From: Acidobacteriota bacterium
GTDB taxonomy: Bacteria > Acidobacteriota > Terriglobia > Terriglobales > Acidobacteriaceae
Length of the DNA stretch: 64,000 bases
Assembly: GCA_003225175.1 (NCBI GenBank)
Contig: QIBA01000041.1
Coordinates: forward strand, 1-64,000
Reading direction: 5' to 3'
Of the stretch, positions 52,068-60,598 are shown one piece after another. Position 1 is the stretch's first letter. Each line of letters opens with the position of its first letter. The notes under the pieces are model-generated. The model worked only from the letters and a program-made list of their open reading frames with translations, was not told the DNA's origin and did no database searches. Made by a program: the position numbers and the translations under genes.

Positions 52068-55000
52068 TTAATGCAGTGGCTGCGGACTGTGCGCGCCCTG
52101 CGCGGGGTCGGGAAGCATTTGCACTAAGACCGTCCGGCGCAGCTGAATAGGCTGCTTTTCCGCGGTGTCAACTTGAAGGGCAAAATCAGAAAATTCGCGA
52201 TACTTTGCTGGCGCAATTACCTGGGATGGAATTCGGAAGCGGCGGCTCAGTTTGAGCACCCTGCCTTCAGTAATGAACTCGCTGTGATAGTCGCCAAACT
52301 CGGATTTCACGTCGATTGCACCGGGCACGCGAACGGCTGCAAGTCCGGCCGGCAAATCGATCGCAAACTCGGAGCTTTCAATTAGCGGTGTGTCAAGAAA
52401 TACGGGCTGCTGTCGTTGGGGCAGAGTGGCATATATTTTCCCAAGTCGGAGTGGGGGAACGATCTCTTCAAGCTGCACTTCGGAACCATTCCATTGCCCG
52501 AATTTCGAAGCCCGAATGTTTAGTTCCAATTCCAGAGCCTGCTCGGGATCTTCTTCGTGATTAACTGTGGCTGCCACAGAGCTTGCGCTTGGCAAGATCC
52601 GGTTAGCCATCTGCTCAAAGAAGGTCTCGCGATCCCTTGAAGGAAGAGAGCGCAGCATTTTACGCATTTGGGCGCTGCGGAAGCTGCCAAAACGAATGCG
52701 CATCTTTCCGGCAAGACCGCCTGCCTCGTCTAGTCGCAATGCCGCAGTTGCCACACTGAGCTGATTCGTGGATTCGGCAACCACGAACGACTGCTTCGAA
52801 GGAGCTTGCGAGCGGGGAATGATCAGCGCTGTTTCGCCTTCCACCTCGGGCGAGAGAGCTCCAGCAGCGACGCCGTCAACCTGCGGGTCAACCAGAATTG
52901 TCCCGGAATCAGGCAGTGCCACTCTGACGAGAGGATGTGTGTAGCACCGGGCATTTGTGCATTTATCGTCTGCATCGTGCTTGCCCCGTTCACTGGCCAG
53001 CACAAGGTCTGCCTCATATCCCAAGGCGGAGAGAAGAGCGACAAGCGTGGCCGCCCGATTGCCCTCGCCGTGCTCCAGGCTTTCATCGGCAGAAGTGATG
53101 TTTCCATCGTGCCAGTTCTCCGGCTCTTCTTCGATGTTTTGCATCACGTACTGGTACGCCGCGTTTATCTTGCTTCCTGATGATCCTTCGAGTTCAGAAG
53201 CAAGATCCCGAATCCGGAAGCTGACTTTCGTCGCAGAAATGAGTGCGTTTCGTATCTGTGCCCGCGGGTCTTCGAGCTGCGTGCGGTCCATTGACAGCCA
53301 CAGCAGACGCGCGCGACGATCGTATTTAGGAGCGGCCGGCTCGTCTTGAACGGCTGGCCTATTCGCGATTTCCCAGATCGTGACGCTGACATCATCTCCC
53401 GGTTCGCTATGAATGCATGGTACTTCGGGTGAGCGCCACAACAGTGGCTCCGGGACGTGATCACGAATCAATGTTAAACGTGCGGAGCGAGTTGGTGATT
53501 GCGACGAGGCGAATGCGAAATCCAGAACCTCTGGTGATGTAATCAGCGTTTCGGAGCTGACATGCTGCAAGTATGCGATCTCAATCGCATCTCCCTCTGC
53601 GAGCGACGGCATTGACACTATATTCTTGTTTTCGCCTTCCTCCGCTTCCACGAACGTCCCGTTTGCCTTGAGAGTGCGGAGTTCAAGCAGGTCAACCGCT
53701 CGCGGGATGTCCACCTCTCCTAGTTGAGCGATTCCTCTCTTATTGAGAGCCTGCGTAACTGAATGCTGGTAAATCCACGCCCCACGGGAGTCGAGCTTCA
53801 CAACACGATCGTTGATGAGCACACGATTGTCAGAGAGTTGCGTGTCGCTCTCGCGCATCCATGGGAATGGATCACGCACAAAGGGCTTGTAGAAGTCGTT
53901 TGCAGCCGAATAGCCGGAGCGAGAGTCGAGTATCAATTCGGGGTGATCGGCGAGTGCGGCTGCCCAACGCCAGTTTGGAGCCAGCGTGTGCAGAGCTTTC
54001 CCGTAAAGGCCGGCAGCTGGCACATCATTCGCAAGAACTGCCTCTCGGATAGCCATGATTAGAGCCTGACGGTCATCCGGGCGTTCGCCGAGGTACTTGC
54101 GAATGCTGTTCCCGGCCAACTTATGCTTACCGCGCAGACTCAGATGCTCCCAGAATTCATATGGCCTTGGCGAGCACGTGGCGAGCATGGCCTCGTAACG
54201 CTGTGCTCGATCGCTTTGGGAATGGGCCTCATAGAACCTGATTGCATCTATGAGTGCGCTACAGCTCGGATGCAGTCGCAATCGTTGGCTGAGAGAGGTA
54301 TCCTGCTCAGTTTGCCAGTTGAAGTGCTCTGCCAATTGGAACTTCAATTCTTGTGTCTGGGGATAGGCCGGAGCTCCCTTGAGAACTCTTCCGAGTTCCG
54401 CGGTTGCTTCTTCGTATTGCTCACTGCCCAGTGCCGTTTCGGCAACCTTGAAAGCAGAAAGCAGATTTCGTGAATCTGAATTGCTGAGACTTCGAAAGAG
54501 CTCGATTGCTCGCCGCTCGTCTCCTGTTTGTGAAACCGCCTCAGCTTTGAGGGCTGCGATTACTGAAGAGTCTTGATCGTTGAACTTGAGTGCCGGCCGC
54601 GGATCGCCGCCCATGAGTGCGGTCGCCGCATTCACATAGAGCTCCTCCCAGGCAAGGAGTTTCAAAGGCACGGAATGCACTTTCCGAACCGGCTCGATCC
54701 AGATCCGCAAGGGAAGCGCTGAGGCTTGCAGCTTTAGAAATACCAGATGCTTTCCCGGTGAAAACTCGGCTTCCACCACGGAGGCCGCGTTCTGCTGCGA
54801 AAATCGAGCGTCATGAACTAATAGTGGGATTCCATCCACATTAAGCTGATAAGTGCCGTCGCTCTCTACTGTGAGCCGGTATTGGTCACTGTGCGGAATA
54901 GAAATCTGCCCGGCCGCGTAATAAACGCCGGAATGAGTCAAGTATTCCGGCAGCTGCAGCTCGCCGGATTGAACTTCAATATCCTCACGAATTTGTTTAC

Positions 55001-55556
55001 CGTAGCGGGCACTGCGAAGCTCGTTCTCTTCCGGAGGCCAGACGCGATCGAAATCGACTTCCGAAAATTGACCGAACGGACCGGCGATCTGCCACTTAGT
55101 GACTCTGCGCGCCAGACGAAGCCTCCCTGGCAGCACCGTGCCATCTGCGGCAGCGCTTAACACTGCACCGCTGAGCGTGATCGCCTGTGGAGTGTTCTTC
55201 GCCAACAACTCTGCGATTTCTGGCAGCACAGCACGAAACTGTGGAGTGTTGGCGGCCAATTCGCGAATCCGCGCAGCCGCAATTCTCGCTCGAGGATCAT
55301 TGCCGCGCGTCTCTTTTAAGACCGCAATCGCGGAATGGAGTACGTCTCGATTGCGAAGTTCCAAACGCGCAGCTTCCATGCGGACAAATTGCGCATTCAC
55401 ATCATGCGGACTGTGCTTAAGTTCAGCTGCACTGGTGCGAAGCGCACCTGCCAGATCGGATTTTGCGAATAAGAGTTCCGTCGATTTTTCTGCATTTTGT
55501 GCCAGAGCATATGCGGAGGCTGCCGCAATGCAGATCCCTAACCGCCACGGTTTCAC
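52068..55556 (-). CDS. Large secreted DUF3857/transglutaminase-fold protein, Cys lost
   Basis: The 1162-residue protein has a signal peptide (ICIAAASAYALA), a TPR-like first half and a DUF3857 segment near residues 600-760 (NDRVVKLDSRGAWIYQHSVTQALNKRGIAQLGEVDIP). A transglutaminase-like domain near 800-930 follows. In it, GEGNRAATLVALLSALGYEADLVLASE occupies the place of the catalytic-Cys segment but has no Cys, while the His (YTHPLVRVAL) and Asp (VDPQ) are still there, so it is probably inactive. It is the second gene of a pair with the 964-residue paralogue and overlaps it by four bases. Periplasmic location is likely. The role is unknown. Confidence 0.8.
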   Translation of the reverse strand: MKPWRLGICIAAASAYALAQNAEKSTELLFAKSDLAGALRTSAAELKHSPHDVNAQFVRMEAARLELRNRDVLHSAIAVLKETRGNDPRARIAAARIRELAANTPQFRAVLPEIAELLAKNTPQAITLSGAVLSAAADGTVLPGRLRLARRVTKWQIAGPFGQFSEVDFDRVWPPEENELRSARYGKQIREDIEVQSGELQLPEYLTHSGVYYAAGQISIPHSDQYRLTVESDGTYQLNVDGIPLLVHDARFSQQNAASVVEAEFSPGKHLVFLKLQASALPLRIWIEPVRKVHSVPLKLLAWEELYVNAATALMGGDPRPALKFNDQDSSVIAALKAEAVSQTGDERRAIELFRSLSNSDSRNLLSAFKVAETALGSEQYEEATAELGRVLKGAPAYPQTQELKFQLAEHFNWQTEQDTSLSQRLRLHPSCSALIDAIRFYEAHSQSDRAQRYEAMLATCSPRPYEFWEHLSLRGKHKLAGNSIRKYLGERPDDRQALIMAIREAVLANDVPAAGLYGKALHTLAPNWRWAAALADHPELILDSRSGYSAANDFYKPFVRDPFPWMRESDTQLSDNRVLINDRVVKLDSRGAWIYQHSVTQALNKRGIAQLGEVDIPRAVDLLELRTLKANGTFVEAEEGENKNIVSMPSLAEGDAIEIAYLQHVSSETLITSPEVLDFAFASSQSPTRSARLTLIRDHVPEPLLWRSPEVPCIHSEPGDDVSVTIWEIANRPAVQDEPAAPKYDRRARLLWLSMDRTQLEDPRAQIRNALISATKVSFRIRDLASELEGSSGSKINAAYQYVMQNIEEEPENWHDGNITSADESLEHGEGNRAATLVALLSALGYEADLVLASERGKHDADDKCTNARCYTHPLVRVALPDSGTILVDPQVDGVAAGALSPEVEGETALIIPRSQAPSKQSFVVAESTNQLSVATAALRLDEAGGLAGKMRIRFGSFRSAQMRKMLRSLPSRDRETFFEQMANRILPSASSVAATVNHEEDPEQALELELNIRASKFGQWNGSEVQLEEIVPPLRLGKIYATLPQRQQPVFLDTPLIESSEFAIDLPAGLAAVRVPGAIDVKSEFGDYHSEFITEGRVLKLSRRFRIPSQVIAPAKYREFSDFALQVDTAEKQPIQLRRTVLVQMLPDPAQGAHSPQPLH

Positions 55557-58447
55557 GGCAGCTCGACCTCGAGATCACAATGGAAAGCTGCTTCCACCTC
55601 AGATGCGAATTTTCGAAAATCACGGTATTGTGCCGCCGGTATTCGCGTCGCGCTGAACTGGACCGTGCTGAGGATCGTGATCTGCTCTCCGGCTACGTGG
55701 TAACGAATCGTCGCATTCCCAAATTCGGTCGAGACGCTTTGATTATCGGGAATCCCAGAAAGACGCGCGCCAGGAGGAAGTTCAATGTGAATTTCTTCAG
55801 TTGTGATCCAGGGAGCTTCGAGCAGCAAATCCTGGCTGCGCATGTTCTTGGCCGCTAGAGTTTCAAGGTAGTTGCGTTCCATCCACGAAGACGGCAGCGT
55901 TGCCAAGTGGCGCCCGTGGAATACAGTCAATTCGCCATCGAAACTCAGAGAAACAGCGTCGGAAAGACTTACGGGCAACTGTACATCGTGCACTTCGACT
56001 GCCGGCAGCACTTGCGCGAGACGATCCTGCACGTATCCCAGCTTGCTCTCACCTGGCTCCAATTGGCGGCGGAGCTCGGGAGCATCTTCACCACGAACGT
56101 AGGTAGCGCCAGAGAATCTGATGGTGCCGTCGGTGTCCACGTGTGCGTTAATCGTGCGCCTTGAATAGTTGTCCTCCGCGGACGACACCGGCGTACGCCG
56201 AAGCACGGCGTCGCCATTGGCTGTTACGGTGAGAGCCATCACCCCCTGGTCATCCACTGGGAGCTCCCGCAAGCGCGAGAACTCGGCGGTGCCGTCCAGC
56301 CACAGGTCGAATTCGGGAACGTAGACAATTGCGTGATCAAAGATGGAGACCGAGGCTGGTTGGGCGGCGATGTCTCCGAGCCGTTTTGTGCGAACCAGCG
56401 CTATTTGTGCATCGATGTCTGCGGCGCGCAGCAACGCGACCATCAGGCTTGCCTTGTCTTTACAGTCTCCGAAGCGTCGGGCGAACGTCTGCGTGACTGG
56501 GTATGGCTTGAACCCATACACGCCGAGCTCGAGAGCGACGTAGCGCGTATTCGTTAGGACCAGTTCATCGATGGCAGCTACGCGATCGAGACGGTTGGGA
56601 TGGTTCCGCACGATTTCCGCCGCCTGTCTTTCCAGTTGTTCGTTCAGTTTGAACTGCGGGCGAATCAGATTCGCATACCACTTGCCCAATTCCTGCCAGG
56701 TCTCGAAGTTCGAAACATGGACGTAAGCCCCTTGCTCGCTCCAGGAGGGTGAGTTTGGTTCACGGACAAGCGCAGCTATATCTTTTCTTTCCCAAATGCG
56801 AATATCTTCAGCGGGCCGCTGTTGGATCGTTGCTGCGGGTAACGAACGCTCAGAACTGCTCAGATGAATTTCATGCGGGCTGCGCAGAACATATCGCTGA
56901 AAGTCACAGGGGATCGAAGAGCCGAAAGCGATTAGCTGCGCAAAGTACTGGCCATAAGGATTCTCGGTGGTCAGCGGTGTGATTGTGTATTCCAGCTCGA
57001 TTACGTCCCCCGCTCGGAGGTCCTTCAGGCGATATTGTCGCGTTCGTAAATCGTCGTAAGTCGCCGCACTGGAGTCTGCGACCGAACTCTCACCAAGATC
57101 TTCAGCTTCAGATATTCGTCCATCGCCATGATGCGCGCGGGCATGCAATACGTTGAGTTGCTGCGATTGAGCCGAATATTGGATACCGCGTTGCTTGTAA
57201 GTGACTACGTCGCCCGCTGCACCAATCGCAATCACTTGTTGCACGTGTTGCGCGTCCTGGTAGTCAGGCCGGAGTTGATCGACGCGAACATCGGCCAGGA
57301 TGCGCGACTCGCTTCGTTCCGCTAGCGGCCGTGCTTGCCACTTCTGTGCCAGCTTGGAAGCATCAGCGAAGAATTCTCGAGAATCATGCGCTGACGCGGC
57401 ATGACCATTCAGCAGACGTCGCAGGGCTGTCTCATCCTGCGCCTCAGAAGATTCGCTTCTTGCCTCTTCGGGTGATCGAACGCCAGTCTGCTTTGAATTC
57501 AAGGTGGCGTCACCCGCCTGTAGATCCAAGCGCAATGCCAACTCGCGTTCTTCAATTCCACTCGGATGAAGTTGAAGGGCAGTATGAGCAAGTTCCTGCG
57601 CCTCGTGTACGAACCTGAGCTGTGCATAGTCGTCGGCGAGCTGTCGCGTAACGGCAACCGGCAGAATCCTGGAGCGCAACTGGCTCATGATCTCTAGCGC
57701 TGCCGACGCATGGCCTTGGTTGATATCCAGCTCTGCAAGCAAAACCCGCAGCGAAGGCTCAGCAGGGTAGCGCTCCAGAGTCGCAGATAGCATGTTTCGC
57801 GCGCGGGTGATTTGTCCCTGCGCCGAGTAGCGTTTTGCCATGTCAATGACGGCAGGGAGGTAGTCTCGATTCAACTGAAGCGTCTTGCGAAGCGTTTGCA
57901 AGCGCCGGTACTCGTCTGTCGCATTCTTCGACTCGCGATACCAGGCTTCGGGGCTGTTGTTGCCTTCGGCGGTGTGCTCAGCTACGGCATGCATTTCCAG
58001 TCCGTGTACGGACGTGATTACGGAAATCGCATCCTGAAGCTCCAGCTCACTTGGTTTTTCGCTGGCCGTGCGAACGATCAGTGCATTCACAGACTGTGGA
58101 GTTTCAACTGGAGCTCCCCTAACGCGAGCTCCAAGATACGTCGCCTCCTCGCGCACGGCTGCCGGGGCGGCGGGATCGTTAGCGATACGAGCAAGAGTTG
58201 AATCGATCGCGTACGGGTCGGAAACTTTGTCTCGCAAGTCACAGACTTCATCGAGAAGAGCAACGCTGATCAGCGCATCTGGCTCATTCGAACTTCGAAT
58301 GTGCTCATAGAGAGCTTGAGTTTTCTTCGCGAGATGTTGGTCGAACCAAGACTTCGATGCGGCAGGATTCGTTGGGAAAGAAAGTTGGTCACACAGCAGA
58401 AAGCTGGCGCAAAGCAAAAGCAGCCGTCGCTTGCGTGGAAGGGCCAT
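55553..58447 (-). CDS. Large secreted DUF3857/transglutaminase-fold protein
   Basis: The 964-residue protein has a signal peptide (LLLLCASFLLCDQLSF), a TPR-like helical half (residues 30-330), a DUF3857 domain (about residues 395-560: ADVRVDQLRPDYQDAQHVQQVIAIGAAGD and EYTITPLTTENPYGQ) and a transglutaminase-like domain. The catalytic Cys is in TFARRFGDCKDKASLMVALLRAADIDAQ, the His in SIFDHAIVYVPEFD and the Asp in WLDGTAEF, so the triad is complete. The family is typical of Acidobacteriota and Bacteroidetes, but the natural substrate (perhaps protein crosslinks in the envelope) is unknown. It is the first gene of the pair. Confidence 0.88.
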   Translation of the reverse strand: MALPRKRRLLLLCASFLLCDQLSFPTNPAASKSWFDQHLAKKTQALYEHIRSSNEPDALISVALLDEVCDLRDKVSDPYAIDSTLARIANDPAAPAAVREEATYLGARVRGAPVETPQSVNALIVRTASEKPSELELQDAISVITSVHGLEMHAVAEHTAEGNNSPEAWYRESKNATDEYRRLQTLRKTLQLNRDYLPAVIDMAKRYSAQGQITRARNMLSATLERYPAEPSLRVLLAELDINQGHASAALEIMSQLRSRILPVAVTRQLADDYAQLRFVHEAQELAHTALQLHPSGIEERELALRLDLQAGDATLNSKQTGVRSPEEARSESSEAQDETALRRLLNGHAASAHDSREFFADASKLAQKWQARPLAERSESRILADVRVDQLRPDYQDAQHVQQVIAIGAAGDVVTYKQRGIQYSAQSQQLNVLHARAHHGDGRISEAEDLGESSVADSSAATYDDLRTRQYRLKDLRAGDVIELEYTITPLTTENPYGQYFAQLIAFGSSIPCDFQRYVLRSPHEIHLSSSERSLPAATIQQRPAEDIRIWERKDIAALVREPNSPSWSEQGAYVHVSNFETWQELGKWYANLIRPQFKLNEQLERQAAEIVRNHPNRLDRVAAIDELVLTNTRYVALELGVYGFKPYPVTQTFARRFGDCKDKASLMVALLRAADIDAQIALVRTKRLGDIAAQPASVSIFDHAIVYVPEFDLWLDGTAEFSRLRELPVDDQGVMALTVTANGDAVLRRTPVSSAEDNYSRRTINAHVDTDGTIRFSGATYVRGEDAPELRRQLEPGESKLGYVQDRLAQVLPAVEVHDVQLPVSLSDAVSLSFDGELTVFHGRHLATLPSSWMERNYLETLAAKNMRSQDLLLEAPWITTEEIHIELPPGARLSGIPDNQSVSTEFGNATIRYHVAGEQITILSTVQFSATRIPAAQYRDFRKFASEVEAAFHCDLEVELP

Positions 58448-58852
58448 TTATCCCCATTACGGCTTAACTCCGACGCTCGCGCTATTGCCTTAAACGGAAC
58501 TCCCCGGAAGTCGTTTAACTTTCCGGGGAGATCGTTACCACTTGAGTTCGCGTCCGGCCCGGTTTCGTTTCCCCCAGGAAATTTTCGTTGCCGAACCCGC
58601 CCGCGAACTCAATTGATCGGGGTTAAGATGAAGCGAGTATCGCTTTCAACCTTGAATTAACAAATGGAAAGAAACACCTAAGTAGCTGCCTAATATGACC
58701 TTACGAGCCGCAACAGGTCCAGCACTTTGGTGTCACACTGGCTGGTGCGTTAGAGGAAATGCGCGCGTTGGCGGAACGTGGCACAGCACATTGCAGTACT
58801 CGCTTACATCCAACCCGCAGCTCGGCCACATCTACCTTCTCTTGTGAGCGGG
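58448..58852. other. Divergent intergenic region with two inverted repeats
   Basis: No gene is seen in these 405 bases. There is a perfect 10-bp inverted repeat (58500-58509 with 58521-58530), then an 11-bp perfect one (58542-58552 with 58612-58622, 59-base spacer). They lie between the divergent DUF3857 and repeat-protein genes and may be regulatory or structural; no T-runs make them terminators. Confidence 0.5.
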
Positions 58853-59542
58853 ATGATACTGCGCGCGAGTTGTGTACTGCTGGTTGCACTGGTCTCTGCA
58901 GCCGCTTCGTCCGCGCAGACCTCAACCCAATTCACTTCGCTCCCGACTTCTTCATCGCAATCAGCTCGGCCGTTCCTGGCCAACGAAAGCCATATTCAGA
59001 GCGAGATGTTTGGAACTCTCTACGCGAACTCTGCATTCGCGCATGGATATCGGCATGGCTACGAAGAAGGCTTCCATGTAGGCGATCTCGATGTCCATAT
59101 GGGGCGCGAGCCCCGCCTCACGATGAAGGGGAAGGACTACCTTCAGGCTATCCGGCAGTATCGTCCCGCTTTTGGAAGCAAGGCGCTCTTCGAAGATGGC
59201 TTTCACGCTGGTTTGCGCAGCGGCTATGCAGATGCAATCTCTGGCTCTGAATTCCGCGCCAGTCAGTGGGCCATGACGGCTGTCACAGGCCTGACCGAAA
59301 TTCTGCCAAATACCCGTCGGATTCACTTCGATGAGGGTTTCGCCGCCGGATACAAGAGCGCCCAATCCCAGAACGCTCCTGCTGCACACATCACTGCTGA
59401 GTATGTCGAGCAATATTGTCGAAGAGCCATAAACGATCTTTACTCAATCGAATTTTGCTCGGGATATAGTCGCGGCTATGTGGCGGGCATCACACCTATA
59501 CTCCCCAGCAAGATCGCACGCGCTCAAGCCGCCGGCCGCTGA
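58853..59542 (+). CDS. Secreted protein with GYxxG-type repeats
   Basis: The 229-residue protein has a signal peptide (ILRASCVLLVALVSAAASSA). Its body holds repeated glycine-spaced helices: GYRHGYEEGFHVGD, FEDGFHAGLRSGYADA, FDEGFAAGYKSA and FCSGYSRGYVAGI. The spacing (Gly/Ala and aromatic every four residues) suggests a packed helical bundle. I do not recognise a named family. The ATG at 58853 (MILRASC) is used since upstream codons have no signal-peptide character. It stands alone. Confidence 0.7.
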   Translation: MILRASCVLLVALVSAAASSAQTSTQFTSLPTSSSQSARPFLANESHIQSEMFGTLYANSAFAHGYRHGYEEGFHVGDLDVHMGREPRLTMKGKDYLQAIRQYRPAFGSKALFEDGFHAGLRSGYADAISGSEFRASQWAMTAVTGLTEILPNTRRIHFDEGFAAGYKSAQSQNAPAAHITAEYVEQYCRRAINDLYSIEFCSGYSRGYVAGITPILPSKIARAQAAGR

Positions 59543-59666
59543 CCACTCGCCCGTCCCGAGAGCATGGACCCTTCCTAGGGGTTGACCACTTCAGTACATG
59601 TCCACTAGGTCATTGCACTAATAGTTCACAGGCACAGATTCAAGGTATGCTAGGCGACAGCTAGCC

Positions 59667-60353
59667 GTGACCACCACTATGAAAGCTGCAACTGCCAGGA
59701 AGCCAATGATTCATATTGCTGTCGTTGACAGTGATCCCCTGCGCTTCATCGGGCTCCGTTCCCTTTTTGATAGCGAGCCCGATTTGGAACTCTCTGCCGC
59801 GAGCCTCGAAGAACTGCCGCGCCTACAGAATGTCGATCTGGTGCTCCTTGGCAACCGTTCCAGCGGGGGCGGCAGCGTTTTCGATGTAATGGCCAGCATG
59901 AAGGCTGCGCGTCCCGACCTGCGTATCATCGTTACTGGAACCGGTGCGGACGATGAGGCCATTCTCAAAGCATTGGCAGCAGGAGCAAAAGGATATGTTG
60001 ATGAAGCCGCCAGCCCATCGGAGTTCGTACAGGCAATTCGCGTAGTTCATCAAGGATCGGTCTGGGCTCCGCGTCGCGTAATGTCCATTTTCATCGATCG
60101 CGTTACGTCATCTCCAGGCAAGATTTTTCCCGCAGGCCGCGTGACGTTCACTGATCGGGAAAAGGAAGTGCTCGAACTCCTTGTAGCCGGCCGTTCCAAT
60201 CGCGAAATCGGACAGGCGCTACAGATCGAAGAGCGCACGGTAAAGGCGCACGTCGCCAAATTGATGCGCAAAGTCGGCGTTCAAAATCGCATTGCGCTTT
60301 CTGTCCATGCAATCACCCATTCACTGGTCGGAAGCACCGACGAGCCGGGCTAG
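59667..60353 (+). CDS. LuxR-type regulator with degenerate receiver
   Basis: The 228-residue protein has a receiver-like domain (residues 15-125) and a LuxR/FixJ helix-turn-helix (residues 155-220: FTDREKEVLELLVAGRSNREIGQALQIEERTVKAHVAKLMRKVGV). The receiver keeps the acidic pocket (Asp21, Asp23) and the Thr of IVTGTG, but the phosphoacceptor position is Gly62 (LVLLGNRSSGG) and the conserved Lys is Glu113 (KGYVDEAAS). It is therefore not expected to be phosphorylated. The GTG at 59667 or an ATG at 59679 or 59706 could be the start. It has no kinase neighbour. Confidence 0.88.
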   Translation: MTTTMKAATARKPMIHIAVVDSDPLRFIGLRSLFDSEPDLELSAASLEELPRLQNVDLVLLGNRSSGGGSVFDVMASMKAARPDLRIIVTGTGADDEAILKALAAGAKGYVDEAASPSEFVQAIRVVHQGSVWAPRRVMSIFIDRVTSSPGKIFPAGRVTFTDREKEVLELLVAGRSNREIGQALQIEERTVKAHVAKLMRKVGVQNRIALSVHAITHSLVGSTDEPG

Positions 60354-60458
60354 TAGCCTCGCAAAAACCGCCGGATTTATCAAAGAGCAGGGAGATTAAC
60401 CGGGGAGCTCGCAAATTCGAGCTCCAAATGCTCGAATTCTGGCGCTTAGCTTTCGTGG

Positions 60459-60487
60459 TTGCTGAATGAATGTTCATTCATTATAAT
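60459..60487 (+). promoter_or_regulatory. Sigma-70-like promoter with FadR-type operator
   Basis: A -35 box TTGCTG (60459-60464) and a perfect -10 TATAAT (60482-60487) are 17 bases apart. Inside the spacer and overlapping the -35 lies the perfect palindrome TGAATGAATGTTCATTCA (60463-60480), whose arms are 8 bases. It agrees at 17 of 18 positions with the Bacillus FadR (TetR-family) consensus as I recall it, TGAATGAMTANTCATTCA. A repressor bound here would block the promoter of the following beta-oxidation operon until acyl-CoA appears. The regulator gene is not in this window. Confidence 0.75.
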
Positions 60488-60598
60488 GAGCCGAGCCTCA
60501 TGAGCAAAACCGGCTTCATCGAACTCGCGCCGCTGGTCACGCTGGAGTTCGCCTCCGATAAGATGAGAACGTCGCCTAGCGCGAGTTTCTCTTCCTTC

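Noticed and set aside
60405-60424. GAGCTCG/CGAGCTC hairpin before the fad operon as a terminator of the LuxR gene
   Set aside because: The stem is short (7 bp) and no T-run follows; it is not strong enough to list.
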